Assembly: GCA_937895935.1 (NCBI GenBank)
Contig: CALBKX010000011.1
Span: 1 to 39,044 of the forward strand
Direction: 5' to 3'
Length of the DNA: 39,044 nt
Origin: an uncultured Clostridia bacterium
Lineage (GTDB): Bacteria; Bacillota; Clostridia; Christensenellales; UBA1242
This document shows, piece after piece, positions 1 through 7,839 of the stretch. Under the pieces are notes generated by a model, which worked only from the letters and a program-made list of their open reading frames with translations, did no database searches and had not been told where the DNA came from. Numbering within the stretch: position 1 is the stretch's first letter; each line of letters opens with the position of its first letter. Both the position numbers and the translations under genes were made by a program.

Positions 1-73
1 GGTACTGTTTGTAATGATGTACAACCATTAAACATAGAACTCATATCAGTTACATTGCTTGTATCAAATTGAG
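1..73. repeat. Terminal direct repeat, left copy
   Basis: These 73 bases are identical to 38972-39044. They are one 72-bp unit of the fibre-gene repeat plus one base. The match allows the sequence to close as a circle, but the same 73-mer also occurs at 38612-38684 and 38684-38756, so the closing point is ambiguous. Confidence 0.9.
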
Positions 74-362
74 ATACTGTTGTTAAACTTTTGCAACTTT
101 CAAATATGCCAGTTAAATCTGTTTGTTGTTCAAGATATGGAAATATTTCTACAGGAACAGTTGTGAATGTTGAATTAGCGAACTTTATACCAGATGGAAT
201 TCCTGCAATACTCCCACCAGTTTGAATTGAACTGATTTTATCAGCATACGAACGGAATGTATCAGTATCTGTTACATCAACACCCTTTCCAATAATCGCC
301 TGTTTAATGGCATCCTTTGTGCCGTTCAAATATGTTAATTTATCTGCTATTGTATTTGCCAT
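1..362 (-). CDS. DUF285/BspA-like repeat tail fibre or adhesin, N-terminal part (runs off the left edge)
   Basis: Starts at the ATG ending at 362, 6 nt after the stop of the preceding small gene. About 85 residues of unique N-terminus come first; then begins a repeat rich in FDTSNVTDMSSMF, typical of BspA-like/DUF285 surface proteins. The frame runs off base 1. Because bases 1-73 equal 38972-39044, it continues in frame into the right-hand end; joined at that overlap, the protein would be 360 residues with its stop at 38251. Its place among fibre genes suggests a virion adhesin that meets the host surface (inference). The true repeat number is uncertain because the junction lies inside the repeat. 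Confidence 0.75.
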   Translation of the reverse strand, partial: MANTIADKLTYLNGTKDAIKQAIIGKGVDVTDTDTFRSYADKISSIQTGGSIAGIPSGIKFANSTFTTVPVEIFPYLEQQTDLTGIFESCKSLTTVSQFDTSNVTDMSSMFNGCTSLQTV

Positions 363-368
363 CGTCTA

Positions 369-515
369 TCAAATTGTTTCTCCGTTTATTGTATCAAGTG
401 CCGTTGATATGTCACCAATTTGTGTTTGAATTGCCTGTACATCTGTCTTTGAGGCAAAATATTCTTTTATTTTGTTCCAAAGGGTTGAAAGACCTGTTTC
501 ATCTAAAATCTTCAT
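369..515 (-). CDS. Small fibre-associated protein (48 aa)
   Basis: A 48-residue frame from the ATG ending at 515 to a TGA at 369-371. Its start, MKILDETGLSTLWNKIKEYF, closely resembles the start of the 245-residue fibre protein at 620-1357 (YLDETGLGIVWTKVKGEL), so it looks like a short paralogue or the detached N-terminal cap of a fibre gene. It ends 6 nt before the DUF285 fibre gene and probably shares its transcript. A phage promoter motif lies 28 nt upstream. It could serve as an attachment peptide for the fibre that follows, but this is inference. Confidence 0.6.
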   Translation of the reverse strand: MKILDETGLSTLWNKIKEYFASKTDVQAIQTQIGDISTALDTINGETI

Positions 516-542
516 TATATTAAATTTAAAATAATATCGTTA

Positions 543-558
543 TTATATAAATAAAGAG
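543..558 (-). promoter_or_regulatory. L-type phage promoter motif
   Basis: On the minus strand it reads CTCTTTATTTATATAA, 28 nt before the small fibre gene starting at 515. It matches the recurrent AATCTTTATTnATATAA motif and overlaps one arm of the hairpin at 556-590. Confidence 0.5.
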
Positions 559-590
559 TATTAAGGGCATTATATGCCACAATAATACTC
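556..590 (-). terminator. Hairpin downstream of the 245-aa fibre gene
   Basis: GAGTATTA at 556-563 pairs with TAATACTC at 583-590, with a second inner GGCAT/ATGCC stem. On the minus strand the stem is followed by CTTTATTT. It lies just after the stop at 620 and overlaps the next promoter motif, so it may end one transcript where the next begins. Confidence 0.45.
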
Positions 591-619
591 CTTAATTGCT
601 TTTTACTGAATATTGTATA

Positions 620-1357
620 TTATACAAGAATTCCATTTATCTCTTCCTCTGTAAGAGCGACAACATCAGTTGTATTCAGTTTTCCTGCCAGTTCGCTTTT
701 AGTTGCATAGGTGGACTGTGCGTTAGCTGTGGTGAGATAGTTGCTCAAATCGCTTGTATTTGCCTTTCCTGCCAATCCCTCGGTCAACTCTGTCTTGGTG
801 GCAAGGGTTGAAGTGTCGGGAATCTCTGTTTTCAATGCGAATGTAGCCTTATCTGCCGTGTATGTTGCAGTATCAACCTTTTGCCCAATCTGCGTGGAAA
901 TCGTTGTTGCAAAATTGGGGTCATCACCAAGTGCAGCAGCCAATTCATTCAATGTGTCGAGCGTTTCAGGTGCTGAATCAACAACTGCTGCAATCTTCGC
1001 ATCAACATCACTTGCTGTCTGATAACCTTTTCCATTCAAAGCATCATTGGTTACATAATCACCTTTGGGTTGATATGCGCCAACTGCCTCTGTCTTGGTC
1101 AACATATCAGAAACGTCAGGAAGTACAATCTCACTCCAAGCAGCATCTTTTCTGCCATACATTTTCCCGTCCTGTGGTGCATCACTGATACCGCCTTCTG
1201 GTGTTTCAATCACAATATTTCCCTCACCAAGCAAGGAAGCACCGTTAACTGTCTTAATGTTTGTACCAGATACCAAAGTATCTTGTTTCTTTCCTAATTC
1301 ACCCTTGACCTTAGTCCATACAATGCCAAGTCCTGTTTCGTCTAAATATTTTGCCAT
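620..1357 (-). CDS. Tail fibre protein (245 aa)
   Basis: The protein opens with the short DETGL-W-K motif shared with the 48-residue gene at 369-515. Its middle has the sequence SAPETLDTLNELAAALGDD, a segment found in many phage tail fibres (established family pattern), surrounded by TKxEL, LAGKANTSDL and similar repeats typical of trimeric fibre shafts. The C-terminus, ALTEEEINGILV, resembles the end of the 454-residue neighbour (LTEEEINEIMK), suggesting a shared tail cap. It starts 17 nt after the upstream gene ends and has no promoter motif of its own, so the two are probably cotranscribed. Role: part of the adsorption apparatus. Confidence 0.7.
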   Translation of the reverse strand: MAKYLDETGLGIVWTKVKGELGKKQDTLVSGTNIKTVNGASLLGEGNIVIETPEGGISDAPQDGKMYGRKDAAWSEIVLPDVSDMLTKTEAVGAYQPKGDYVTNDALNGKGYQTASDVDAKIAAVVDSAPETLDTLNELAAALGDDPNFATTISTQIGQKVDTATYTADKATFALKTEIPDTSTLATKTELTEGLAGKANTSDLSNYLTTANAQSTYATKSELAGKLNTTDVVALTEEEINGILV

Positions 1358-1374
1358 ATTATATTGAATATATT

Positions 1375-2739
1375 TTATTTCATTATTTCATTTATTTCTT
1401 CTTCTGTAAGAGTGTCAGCAACATTCAATTTGGTATCAAGCTGTTCAGGTGTAGCCAATTCCATATTTGTTGTTCCAATTATGCTTTCACCATTGATATG
1501 TCTTAAACGCATATAGGATGATACACTATTATTTAAGTTGTACATACTATCATAATTACCATCATTTCTTGGTTTTCTATTGGCTGTTAATGCTTCATTT
1601 TTATTTGCCTTATTATTTACACCATCTTGATAAGCAAGTTGTTTTTCTTGACCATTAATTACAGCATAAGGCAGGTCATATATGGTTGTAGTTGTCTGTT
1701 CATATACCCAATTGAATAAATCTGCATTGGTGAAACTAACATTATTATTAACATTAATAAAGAAATCAATTCCACCCATTGTAAGGACATCTCCCTTATG
1801 CAAAGTGAATTCTGTTTTTGAATCCAAATAAACAGTATCATCGTTTGTTTTAAGACTCATTCCACTGCAAATCATACCAAAAACATATCCTGACAATGAT
1901 TCAAACTTAATGGTTTCATTATCAAAATCAAATGTTATTTTGGCTTTATATGACATATCCTGTTTGAAATAACATTCATTAGTTTCATTTTGATTCCAAA
2001 CAACAGTACCAGTCTTTTCACCTTGATAACCTTGAAACTCATATACTGTTGAATTGCCAAAAATATAAGTATGATATTCATCTCCATTATCATAAAACAA
2101 TGGAAGTATCTCGGTTTCTGTTGCGGTTGTTTTAATTAAGAAATTGTTGTTATTTTCCTCATTGTTACCAAAGACCTTAACATAATTGGTAGATACATCA
2201 ATTCCGTCATCAGACTTTGTAACTGCAATGCTTCCGTCAGTTGAAACAATGTTCAGATTCTTGACATCATCCTTTGTGGCATATTTCTCATCACTTTCCT
2301 CTTTGGTATAGAATTGTGTCAAATCAATATCAGTGTTGAATGACCCAAGTACCTCATAGGCATCATCCACATAAATGTATTCAATGTATTTGTTGTTTTC
2401 TTCCTCTTCCTCTGCCTTAACCAGATAGACAACGCCTTTATCACCAGTTTCAGGAAGCTCATCAACAACCTTATAACTTAATCCATCGTTGGTACTCAAA
2501 TCGCTTGTTGCAGTTCCGTCTTTCCATTCATCCTCCGAATAGGTTTTCCCATTAACGGTAAGGTTTGACATTGTACTGGAAAATAACGCAACCCCACCCC
2601 TGTCAGTTCTTGGAATAAGAATGAAGTTCACTGTGTCACTATTGATATGGATATAATATTGACCTTTTTCAACAACATCAATATGACCGTCCTCACGTTC
2701 AAATGTGACACTGTTCCCGTTAGTAGTTATTTTATTCAT
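1375..2739 (-). CDS. Putative tail fibre / receptor-binding structural protein (454 aa)
   Basis: The N-terminal third contains VVDELPETGDKGVVYLVKAE, a segment common in phage fibre and baseplate-associated proteins, then a YTKEESDEKYATKDDV shaft repeat. The C-terminal 60 residues include KLNVADTLTEEEINEIMK, like the end of the adjacent 245-residue fibre. The middle of about 230 residues is not recognisable to me and may be the receptor-binding head. A phage promoter motif lies at 2766-2781. Assignment to the tail apparatus rests on motifs and position; the exact role is unknown. Confidence 0.65.
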   Translation of the reverse strand: MNKITTNGNSVTFEREDGHIDVVEKGQYYIHINSDTVNFILIPRTDRGGVALFSSTMSNLTVNGKTYSEDEWKDGTATSDLSTNDGLSYKVVDELPETGDKGVVYLVKAEEEEENNKYIEYIYVDDAYEVLGSFNTDIDLTQFYTKEESDEKYATKDDVKNLNIVSTDGSIAVTKSDDGIDVSTNYVKVFGNNEENNNNFLIKTTATETEILPLFYDNGDEYHTYIFGNSTVYEFQGYQGEKTGTVVWNQNETNECYFKQDMSYKAKITFDFDNETIKFESLSGYVFGMICSGMSLKTNDDTVYLDSKTEFTLHKGDVLTMGGIDFFINVNNNVSFTNADLFNWVYEQTTTTIYDLPYAVINGQEKQLAYQDGVNNKANKNEALTANRKPRNDGNYDSMYNLNNSVSSYMRLRHINGESIIGTTNMELATPEQLDTKLNVADTLTEEEINEIMK

Positions 2740-2765
2740 ATTATTCTCGAATAATTTTTATAATA

Positions 2766-2781
2766 TTATGTTAATAAAGAT
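2766..2781 (-). promoter_or_regulatory. L-type phage promoter motif
   Basis: The minus strand reads ATCTTTATTAACATAA, 27 nt upstream of the 454-residue fibre gene. It is one of the better matches to the recurrent motif. Confidence 0.6.
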
Positions 2782-2850
2782 AATGGTGAGATATTTTTTA
2801 TACCCTACCATCTGAAAAATCAAACACCTCTCTTTTTTATTTCAACATTA

Positions 2851-3192
2851 TTAAATTGTTTCACAGCTTTCTGACTGTTGTTCCCATTGAGGTTCTGTGT
2901 TTGGTTTAGCACAACCTTCTGCATCCTCAACCTTTGTTTTCCTTGTTTCACCGTATGTTGAAGATTGTGGATTGGTATCTTTTTCAATAACAATCGCAAA
3001 TCCTGAATTTCCCTTTTCACCAGAGGGTTGATAAACAATCTGTTCGCAACTTCTTGATTGTTCAGTCCAAGTCGCAACATTATTGGGACACATTTCATCG
3101 TCCTTTACCTTTTCTTGCTTTGTTTCACCATAAGTGGGTGAATAAATGTTCGTGTCCTGATATGTGATAATCTTATAACCTGTGGTTGCCAT
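2851..3192 (-). CDS. Two-module cysteine-repeat protein (113 aa)
   Basis: The protein is two copies of a module of about 50 residues, pattern GY/GF-x-I then D-x-N-x-x-S-x-T-Y-G-x-T-K, then a Cys-Pro or Cys, then W and a final S-C-E. The same module recurs in the 284-residue protein at 4163-5017 and in parts of the neighbouring genes. I do not know a named family for it. The dense run of related genes between the tail-tube-like proteins and the fibres suggests decoration of the virion or tail surface, which is inference. No signal peptide is visible. Confidence 0.6.
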   Translation of the reverse strand: MATTGYKIITYQDTNIYSPTYGETKQEKVKDDEMCPNNVATWTEQSRSCEQIVYQPSGEKGNSGFAIVIEKDTNPQSSTYGETRKTKVEDAEGCAKPNTEPQWEQQSESCETI

Positions 3193-3223
3193 ATTTCTAT
3201 TATAATGATATTTTCAATTTATT

Positions 3224-4135
3224 TTATTTCCAATCTGAAGGTATTTGACTATAATCTGAAAGACCTGTGCAGCCTTTGAAACAATCAGCATATTTGTCAC
3301 TTGTCAAATGTGATAATTGTGCGATTATGGGTAACGCTTCTCCTGTAAGTCCTGGTTGATTTGCAAACATACTGCTGACATTTCCCAATTTACTGAAATC
3401 AATGTTGCCCAATATTTCATTAATATTTCCTGTATAGACAACACCACCGTTTATTTCATTGGCAAATATTTCAGAAAAGTCTATATTATTATTCTTGAAT
3501 GTATTGAAATCAAATGAAGGTAATGGAATAGGTTCATACTGACTTTCAGAATTGCTTATGTTCGTCTTAAATGCGCCATTCATACTTTCAATGTTAGGAC
3601 AATTGAAAACAAATGTTTCATCAAATCCTTTGAATATTTCATCACTATGTAATGACATATTGCTTATATCCTGTAATGTATCAGATATAATTCTCTTAAT
3701 TTTTACAATTCGTTTATCATCAGTATTTTGATATATATTATATATTCTATCATTTGTATATATACCTACTGTATATTCATATTTTTCTCTGTCATAACTA
3801 TGTCTTGGTGTTATGTTTTTAGGTACACTGGGAGAATTGACTTGAATATCAAAATTTTCCTGATTTCCATCACCCCAATCAACATCAATTGAAACATTTT
3901 GAAAAACAGGCTCATAATCTTCATCTTTAAGCATACCAGCAACAAAGTAATATTGATAAGACGACATTGCTCCACTTGTTCTGACATCAATATCATATAC
4001 AATTTCAGTATTATACACTTGTTCCATTGGGCATTTGGATAAATCCATTATCCTCTCTGTTTTTGTTGTGTTAAATGTAGGACTGTAAGGATTAAAGTCC
4101 TTATATGTTCTTATTATATAACCTGTGTTTGCCAT
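3224..4135 (-). CDS. Module plus BspA-like domain structural protein (303 aa)
   Basis: Residues 1-40 are one half of the cysteine module seen in the adjacent genes (GYIIRTYKDFNPYSPTF, ending near KCP). A middle region includes VDWGDGNQENFDI, reminiscent of PKD-like beta domains. The last 110 residues contain DFSEIFAN, SSMFANQPGLTG and DCFKGCTGLSDY, resembling DUF285/BspA-like repeats. It ends near IPSDWK without a long tail. A promoter motif lies 13 nt before the start and overlaps the stop of the previous gene. It is probably an adhesin of the tail tip or capsid; the precise place in the virion is unknown. Confidence 0.6.
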   Translation of the reverse strand: MANTGYIIRTYKDFNPYSPTFNTTKTERIMDLSKCPMEQVYNTEIVYDIDVRTSGAMSSYQYYFVAGMLKDEDYEPVFQNVSIDVDWGDGNQENFDIQVNSPSVPKNITPRHSYDREKYEYTVGIYTNDRIYNIYQNTDDKRIVKIKRIISDTLQDISNMSLHSDEIFKGFDETFVFNCPNIESMNGAFKTNISNSESQYEPIPLPSFDFNTFKNNNIDFSEIFANEINGGVVYTGNINEILGNIDFSKLGNVSSMFANQPGLTGEALPIIAQLSHLTSDKYADCFKGCTGLSDYSQIPSDWK

Positions 4136-4147
4136 TTTCTTGTTTAA

Positions 4148-4164
4148 TTATATTAATAAAGATT
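4148..4164 (-). promoter_or_regulatory. L-type phage promoter motif
   Basis: The minus strand reads AATCTTTATTAATATAA, the full consensus, 13 nt before the start at 4135. Its first bases overlap the stop codon of the upstream gene. Confidence 0.65.
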
Positions 4165-5017
4165 ATGTTGTTTCACCCTCTTCTGGTTCTTCTGGTTCAG
4201 GAGGCGGCAAAGGACACAATGATGTATCATATCGTGTGCTTGTCTGTGTGCTTCCAAATGTATCAGACAATGGGTTAACATCCTTTTCAGTAATAACCGC
4301 ATATCCTGTATTCTTTCCTTCTGAATCTGTTTCACAATAACTTGAATCATATTGCCATTCAGGACTTGTGTCAGACGGTGGACAATTTGCTGCATCACTT
4401 TCTTGAATTGTTCTTGTGGTATCCCAGCTTGAACTGTATTCATTCTTGTCCCTCTGTATTACATCCATTCTACCATCAAACATAATTCCATTACCAGCCT
4501 TTATGATATGGCAACTTCTGCTTTCCTCAACCCAATTAGGATTGGTATCAGGTACAGGACAAGCCACCAAATTTTCAACTTTCTGTTGCTGTGTCGTTCC
4601 ACAAGTGGGACTGTATTGGTTTGAATCAACAACAGTTACAACTTGCATACCACTGTTGCCAATTGCACCAGACGGCTCATAAGTCTTTGTTTCACAATAT
4701 GCAGGGCTGTCTATATCTACAATCCATTCAGGGTCTCTTGAAGATACGGGGCAAGTCACGTTATCAACACTTCTTTCCTCTTTTGTTTGACCATAGGTGC
4801 TTGAATCAGGGTTTTCATCAGTGTATTCAATAATAATATAACCAGTTTGGAAACCATCGCTTTCCATTTCACAATAACGGCCTGTTTCAACCCAATTGGG
4901 AGTATCAAGACCACAGAATTCCGTATCATACTGTTTCTCTTCCTTTGTCTGACCGTATGTCGGGCTGTTCCGATTTATATCCTGATAAACATATATTAAA
5001 TATCCTGTATTCGCCAT
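4163..5017 (-). CDS. Five-module cysteine-repeat protein (284 aa)
   Basis: About five tandem copies of the 50-60 residue module fill this protein. Each has a GY-x-I strand, D-x-N-x-x-S-x-T-x-G-x-T, a central Cys often as CP, a Trp and a terminal Y/S-C-E. The fifth copy is cut short and followed by a proline/glutamate tail. The conserved cysteines could pair within modules. Its start overlaps the stop of the gene at 5017-5625 by one base, so translation is probably coupled. The family is unknown to me; from its place it is likely a virion surface or tail decoration protein. Confidence 0.6.
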   Translation of the reverse strand: MANTGYLIYVYQDINRNSPTYGQTKEEKQYDTEFCGLDTPNWVETGRYCEMESDGFQTGYIIIEYTDENPDSSTYGQTKEERSVDNVTCPVSSRDPEWIVDIDSPAYCETKTYEPSGAIGNSGMQVVTVVDSNQYSPTCGTTQQQKVENLVACPVPDTNPNWVEESRSCHIIKAGNGIMFDGRMDVIQRDKNEYSSSWDTTRTIQESDAANCPPSDTSPEWQYDSSYCETDSEGKNTGYAVITEKDVNPLSDTFGSTQTSTRYDTSLCPLPPPEPEEPEEGETT

Positions 5018-5625
5018 TATGCTTTTTCACATTTTTCATCAATTATTTCCCAATGAGGTTTATTATCAATTTCCTCTGTTTCACATCTGACATCAATCAC
5101 TTCCCAATGTGGGTCTGCTTCGTGGCTTATGATAATGTTTGGCATTTCCTCATATAGAAGTCCATAACTGTGACCATTCAATTCATAAGTGAACTGTACA
5201 CAATTCATATCATTTTCCGTTGTTCCGCTGTCATTCACAACCGCTGTCTGCTTGAAAGACCAATCACTGCTTTCCTCATCGACAAACCTCCAATATCCGT
5301 TTTTGTATTTAACCAGTGCCTTGAAATAACCAAGTGTAAGACACATAAGTTCATCTTCCAAATTGACTGAATGAAACCTTAATGTGAATGTAAGGACACT
5401 GTTTATATAGGTTTGGTCATTAGTGTTTACTGCATTCTGTGTAAGGTTAGCCATATTGTTTGCGTGGTCTATCCTGTAAGCCATTTTCCCTTCTTTCAGG
5501 TATATATTCTCACCATCAGCCCTTATATAATCATCAGCATTGATTAAATAAATCTTATCAATGCCTCCCAAGTCGGTCTTACATTCCTGAATTATATCCT
5601 TATCCAAACAATTACAATATCTCAT
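5017..5625 (-). CDS. Tail-tube-like structural protein (202 aa)
   Basis: I chose the ATG ending at 5625 rather than an upstream one at 5697, because the longer version would run 50 nt into the previous gene and its extra N-terminus is not protein-like. The start MRYCNCL and the segment DLGGIDKIYLINADDYI parallel the N-termini of the proteins at 5648-7048 and 7282-7812, so the three look paralogous. The C-terminus carries two HWEVID-x-x-CE tails that match the end of the cysteine modules downstream. It is probably a tail or virion structural protein; no enzyme motif is visible. Confidence 0.6.
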   Translation of the reverse strand: MRYCNCLDKDIIQECKTDLGGIDKIYLINADDYIRADGENIYLKEGKMAYRIDHANNMANLTQNAVNTNDQTYINSVLTFTLRFHSVNLEDELMCLTLGYFKALVKYKNGYWRFVDEESSDWSFKQTAVVNDSGTTENDMNCVQFTYELNGHSYGLLYEEMPNIIISHEADPHWEVIDVRCETEEIDNKPHWEIIDEKCEKA

Positions 5626-5647
5626 TTTTAATAATATTTTTTTAAGT

Positions 5648-7048
5648 TTATTCCGTTTCGCAATAGCGACTAACCAATGACCAAATCGGCTTGTCATTGA
5701 TACCTTGTATGATTATATGTACATTTTTGCTCTCGGTCGGATATGAATGATGTGAAAGGGTAATATTTATTTCACTCGTTTCATTCTTCTGAACATTCAA
5801 TGCAACAACAAGATTTCCTTCATCATTCTTTGTAATGGATGTAATATATTGGCTTCCGCTCGTTACATTATAATCATAAGTCCCGTCACCTCCCTGAACA
5901 TCTGGAACAATCATTATATATTGTGTACCTGCTGGATATACCTGTTCCTCTTCAACTGAAAGAATATAGGTGCTTACACTTACATTCACTTCCTCATAAG
6001 TCTTGGTATTCCTGAAAGTAAGTTCACCATCACCACCCATATTATTACTTACCATTGAGATACTTGCATTACCAGTTCCGCTTGTACTGCCGATATATAC
6101 AGTGTTTGGAATGTTTATGGCTTTCCAACTGTTATCAGTTGTTAAATTCAATGTGCTGTCAGTCGTTGTTGAATCAAATACAACACTTGTAGGACTTATT
6201 GATATAGTTCCTTTTGCATTTGGCTTACATATATTCACATCAAATATCTTGACAGGTTGTCCGTCAAATGAGGCTGTTTCAGTATATGTTCCAAGAATAT
6301 TATATCCACCATCACCTACATTTTCAAACCTGTATGCGTCTTGAGGCTTTCCTGAAAGGCTGCATAATTTATTATCACTGTCAATCGCCAATCCTGCGCT
6401 GTTTGTCTTGACAACATAACTTGCAATCACATATCCTGTATTTGTCCCGTCAGTATTTGTTTCACAAAATGCAATGTCATACAACGGCCTGAATATTGGT
6501 GTGAATATTTTTGTATCAAGTTTGAAGTTATCGCTGTATGCTGCCATCAAAGGATATTCGCTTTCGTCCGAAAAGGTAACTGAATATTCACCTGCATCAC
6601 TTGTTATGTTTAATTCATAAGTAAGGTCTGCACCGTGTTTCCAACCGAATATTCTGTAATTATCTTCACCATTTGGTCTGAACGCCACAAGGTATCTGTT
6701 GTTTGAAGCGTCATTAAGAATATCCTCGAATTCCGTTGTAATGTTCGCAAGCGTCAATGTAAGTGTATGAGTGTACAGTTTATTATCCTTTGCCTCATTG
6801 TATTCAACTGATGTACAGTCAATATAATAATAATTGCCTTGCGTTATGATTGTTTCCACAACAAGGTTGTTATCATATCTCATATCATTCTCGAACATAA
6901 GGTTTTGAATATCGTCAATATTGTACACATATATTCTTTCCCTGATACCGCCTGTTGCAACAGCACTTGAACCACATCCAGTAGTAAGTCCTTCCTCTGT
7001 GGTATTGTTCAATGTTATGTTCTTATTTAGTCTGCAATTAAACGCCAT
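5648..7048 (-). CDS. Tail structural protein with BACON-like domain (466 aa)
   Basis: Residues 1-190 resemble a tail-tube-type domain with GGIRERIYVYNIDDI near residue 35. A cysteine-module remnant follows around residues 195-245. Residues about 285-450 start with ISPTSVVFDSTTTDSTLNL and look like a BACON domain, a Bacteroidetes-associated fold thought to bind mucin or carbohydrate and also known in gut phages, followed by a second Ig-like stretch. The end, WSLVSRYCETE, again matches the module C-terminus. A promoter motif lies 14 nt upstream. A role in holding the virion to gut mucus or host glycans is inference. Confidence 0.65.
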   Translation of the reverse strand: MAFNCRLNKNITLNNTTEEGLTTGCGSSAVATGGIRERIYVYNIDDIQNLMFENDMRYDNNLVVETIITQGNYYYIDCTSVEYNEAKDNKLYTHTLTLTLANITTEFEDILNDASNNRYLVAFRPNGEDNYRIFGWKHGADLTYELNITSDAGEYSVTFSDESEYPLMAAYSDNFKLDTKIFTPIFRPLYDIAFCETNTDGTNTGYVIASYVVKTNSAGLAIDSDNKLCSLSGKPQDAYRFENVGDGGYNILGTYTETASFDGQPVKIFDVNICKPNAKGTISISPTSVVFDSTTTDSTLNLTTDNSWKAINIPNTVYIGSTSGTGNASISMVSNNMGGDGELTFRNTKTYEEVNVSVSTYILSVEEEQVYPAGTQYIMIVPDVQGGDGTYDYNVTSGSQYITSITKNDEGNLVVALNVQKNETSEINITLSHHSYPTESKNVHIIIQGINDKPIWSLVSRYCETE

Positions 7049-7061
7049 TTCTATTTTTCTG

Positions 7062-7078
7062 TTATACTAATAAAGATT
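7062..7078 (-). promoter_or_regulatory. L-type phage promoter motif
   Basis: The minus strand reads AATCTTTATTAGTATAA, 14 nt before the BACON-domain gene. Confidence 0.6.
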
Positions 7079-7087
7079 TATTTATTC

Positions 7088-7195
7088 GTTGTGCCAAAAA
7101 GTGCCAAAATTCAAAAAGTAGCATTTCCAATATAATGTATTCTTTTTTTATATTATATTCGGATTGCTACTTAGTAAAGAAAATGACCACTTGAT
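7088..7195. repeat. Iteron-hairpin element, copy A (intergenic)
   Basis: The core at 7116-7172 is an imperfect hairpin: AAGTAGCA pairs with TGCTACTT, then a short mismatch, then ATATAAT pairs with ATTATAT. Two AAAAGTGCCAAAA-like iterons precede it, and a degenerate AAAATGACCACTT follows. It lies between the tail-tube-like gene at 7282-7812 and the BACON gene. The core shares CCAATATAATGTA and ATTATATTCGGATTGC with copies at 20.8, 30.7 and 31.4 kb. Confidence 0.75.
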
Positions 7196-7208
7196 TTCAA
7201 AAGAAAAT

Positions 7209-7246
7209 AAAAAAAAAAATGGATTGATACCCAAAGATACCAATCC
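7209..7246 (-). terminator. Rho-independent terminator of the tail-tube-like gene
   Basis: The minus strand has an 11-bp stem GGATTGGTATC / GGTATCAATCC (two G-U pairs), a short loop, and a run of about ten T. It lies just after the stop at 7282 and should cap this transcript, which probably also carries the capsid gene. Confidence 0.8.
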
Positions 7247-7281
7247 ACACTTTATTTTGTTTATTATGGAAAAAATTGAAA

Positions 7282-7812
7282 TTAAGGTTCTGCAACCAAT
7301 GCTCTGATAACTTCTTGGTCTTTAACCAACAGAGGTGCATCGTGCTGATTACCTTCAAACAATACTGTAACACCTTGCAAGTCTGCTTCTGCCGTACCTG
7401 TCGCAAAGTCAAAGTTGGTAGATTGCATACCGTTATCAACACCAAAGATGATGATTTGTTTGTTCTTGGTCATTACAGCGAAAATCAGTCTGCCAAGCAA
7501 CCAGTTTTTCCAATCACCAAGCAAATCACAGTTGATTCTGTTGATGACAAATCCAACTTGGTGTGCAATTGCCTTGCTGTCAGTAGAACCACCAGCAGCC
7601 AAGTTTGCGTTTGCATAACCTGAATTGTCTTGGAAGTCAATAGGAATGAACTTTTGACCGTCTGCAAGTTCAATGGTATCAATTAGACAATCATCACCAG
7701 ATGCAGTGAAAGTATGTGCTTCATTCCAGTTTGCAGCCCAAATCTTCAAAACACCACTTACAGATGTTTCACAAATGGGATTAATCGGTTTGGATATTTT
7801 ACAATTTAACAT
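7282..7812 (-). CDS. Probable major tail (tube) protein (176 aa)
   Basis: A 176-residue protein immediately downstream of the major capsid gene, followed by a strong terminator. Size, position and lack of enzyme motifs suit an abundant tail-tube subunit. Its N-terminus (MLNCKISKP, SVSGVLKIWAANWNEA) resembles those of the two larger proteins downstream, which look like elaborated paralogues. LGDWKNWLLGRLIFAVMTKN and LLVKDQEVIRALV would form its core. No motif proves the assignment, so an alternative such as a capsid decoration protein is possible. Confidence 0.55.
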   Translation of the reverse strand: MLNCKISKPINPICETSVSGVLKIWAANWNEAHTFTASGDDCLIDTIELADGQKFIPIDFQDNSGYANANLAAGGSTDSKAIAHQVGFVINRINCDLLGDWKNWLLGRLIFAVMTKNKQIIIFGVDNGMQSTNFDFATGTAEADLQGVTVLFEGNQHDAPLLVKDQEVIRALVAEP

Positions 7813-7839
7813 TATCTATACACTTAATTTTCTTAATTA

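Noticed and set aside
1..73. End repeat considered as a true terminal repeat of packaged DNA
   Set aside because: It coincides with one unit of an internal tandem repeat, so it is more simply the overlap of a circular assembly.
7116..7172. Hairpin copy A considered as a plain terminator
   Set aside because: A separate terminator with a T-run already lies at 7209-7246, and the same hairpin occurs inside a coding region where termination would be harmful.
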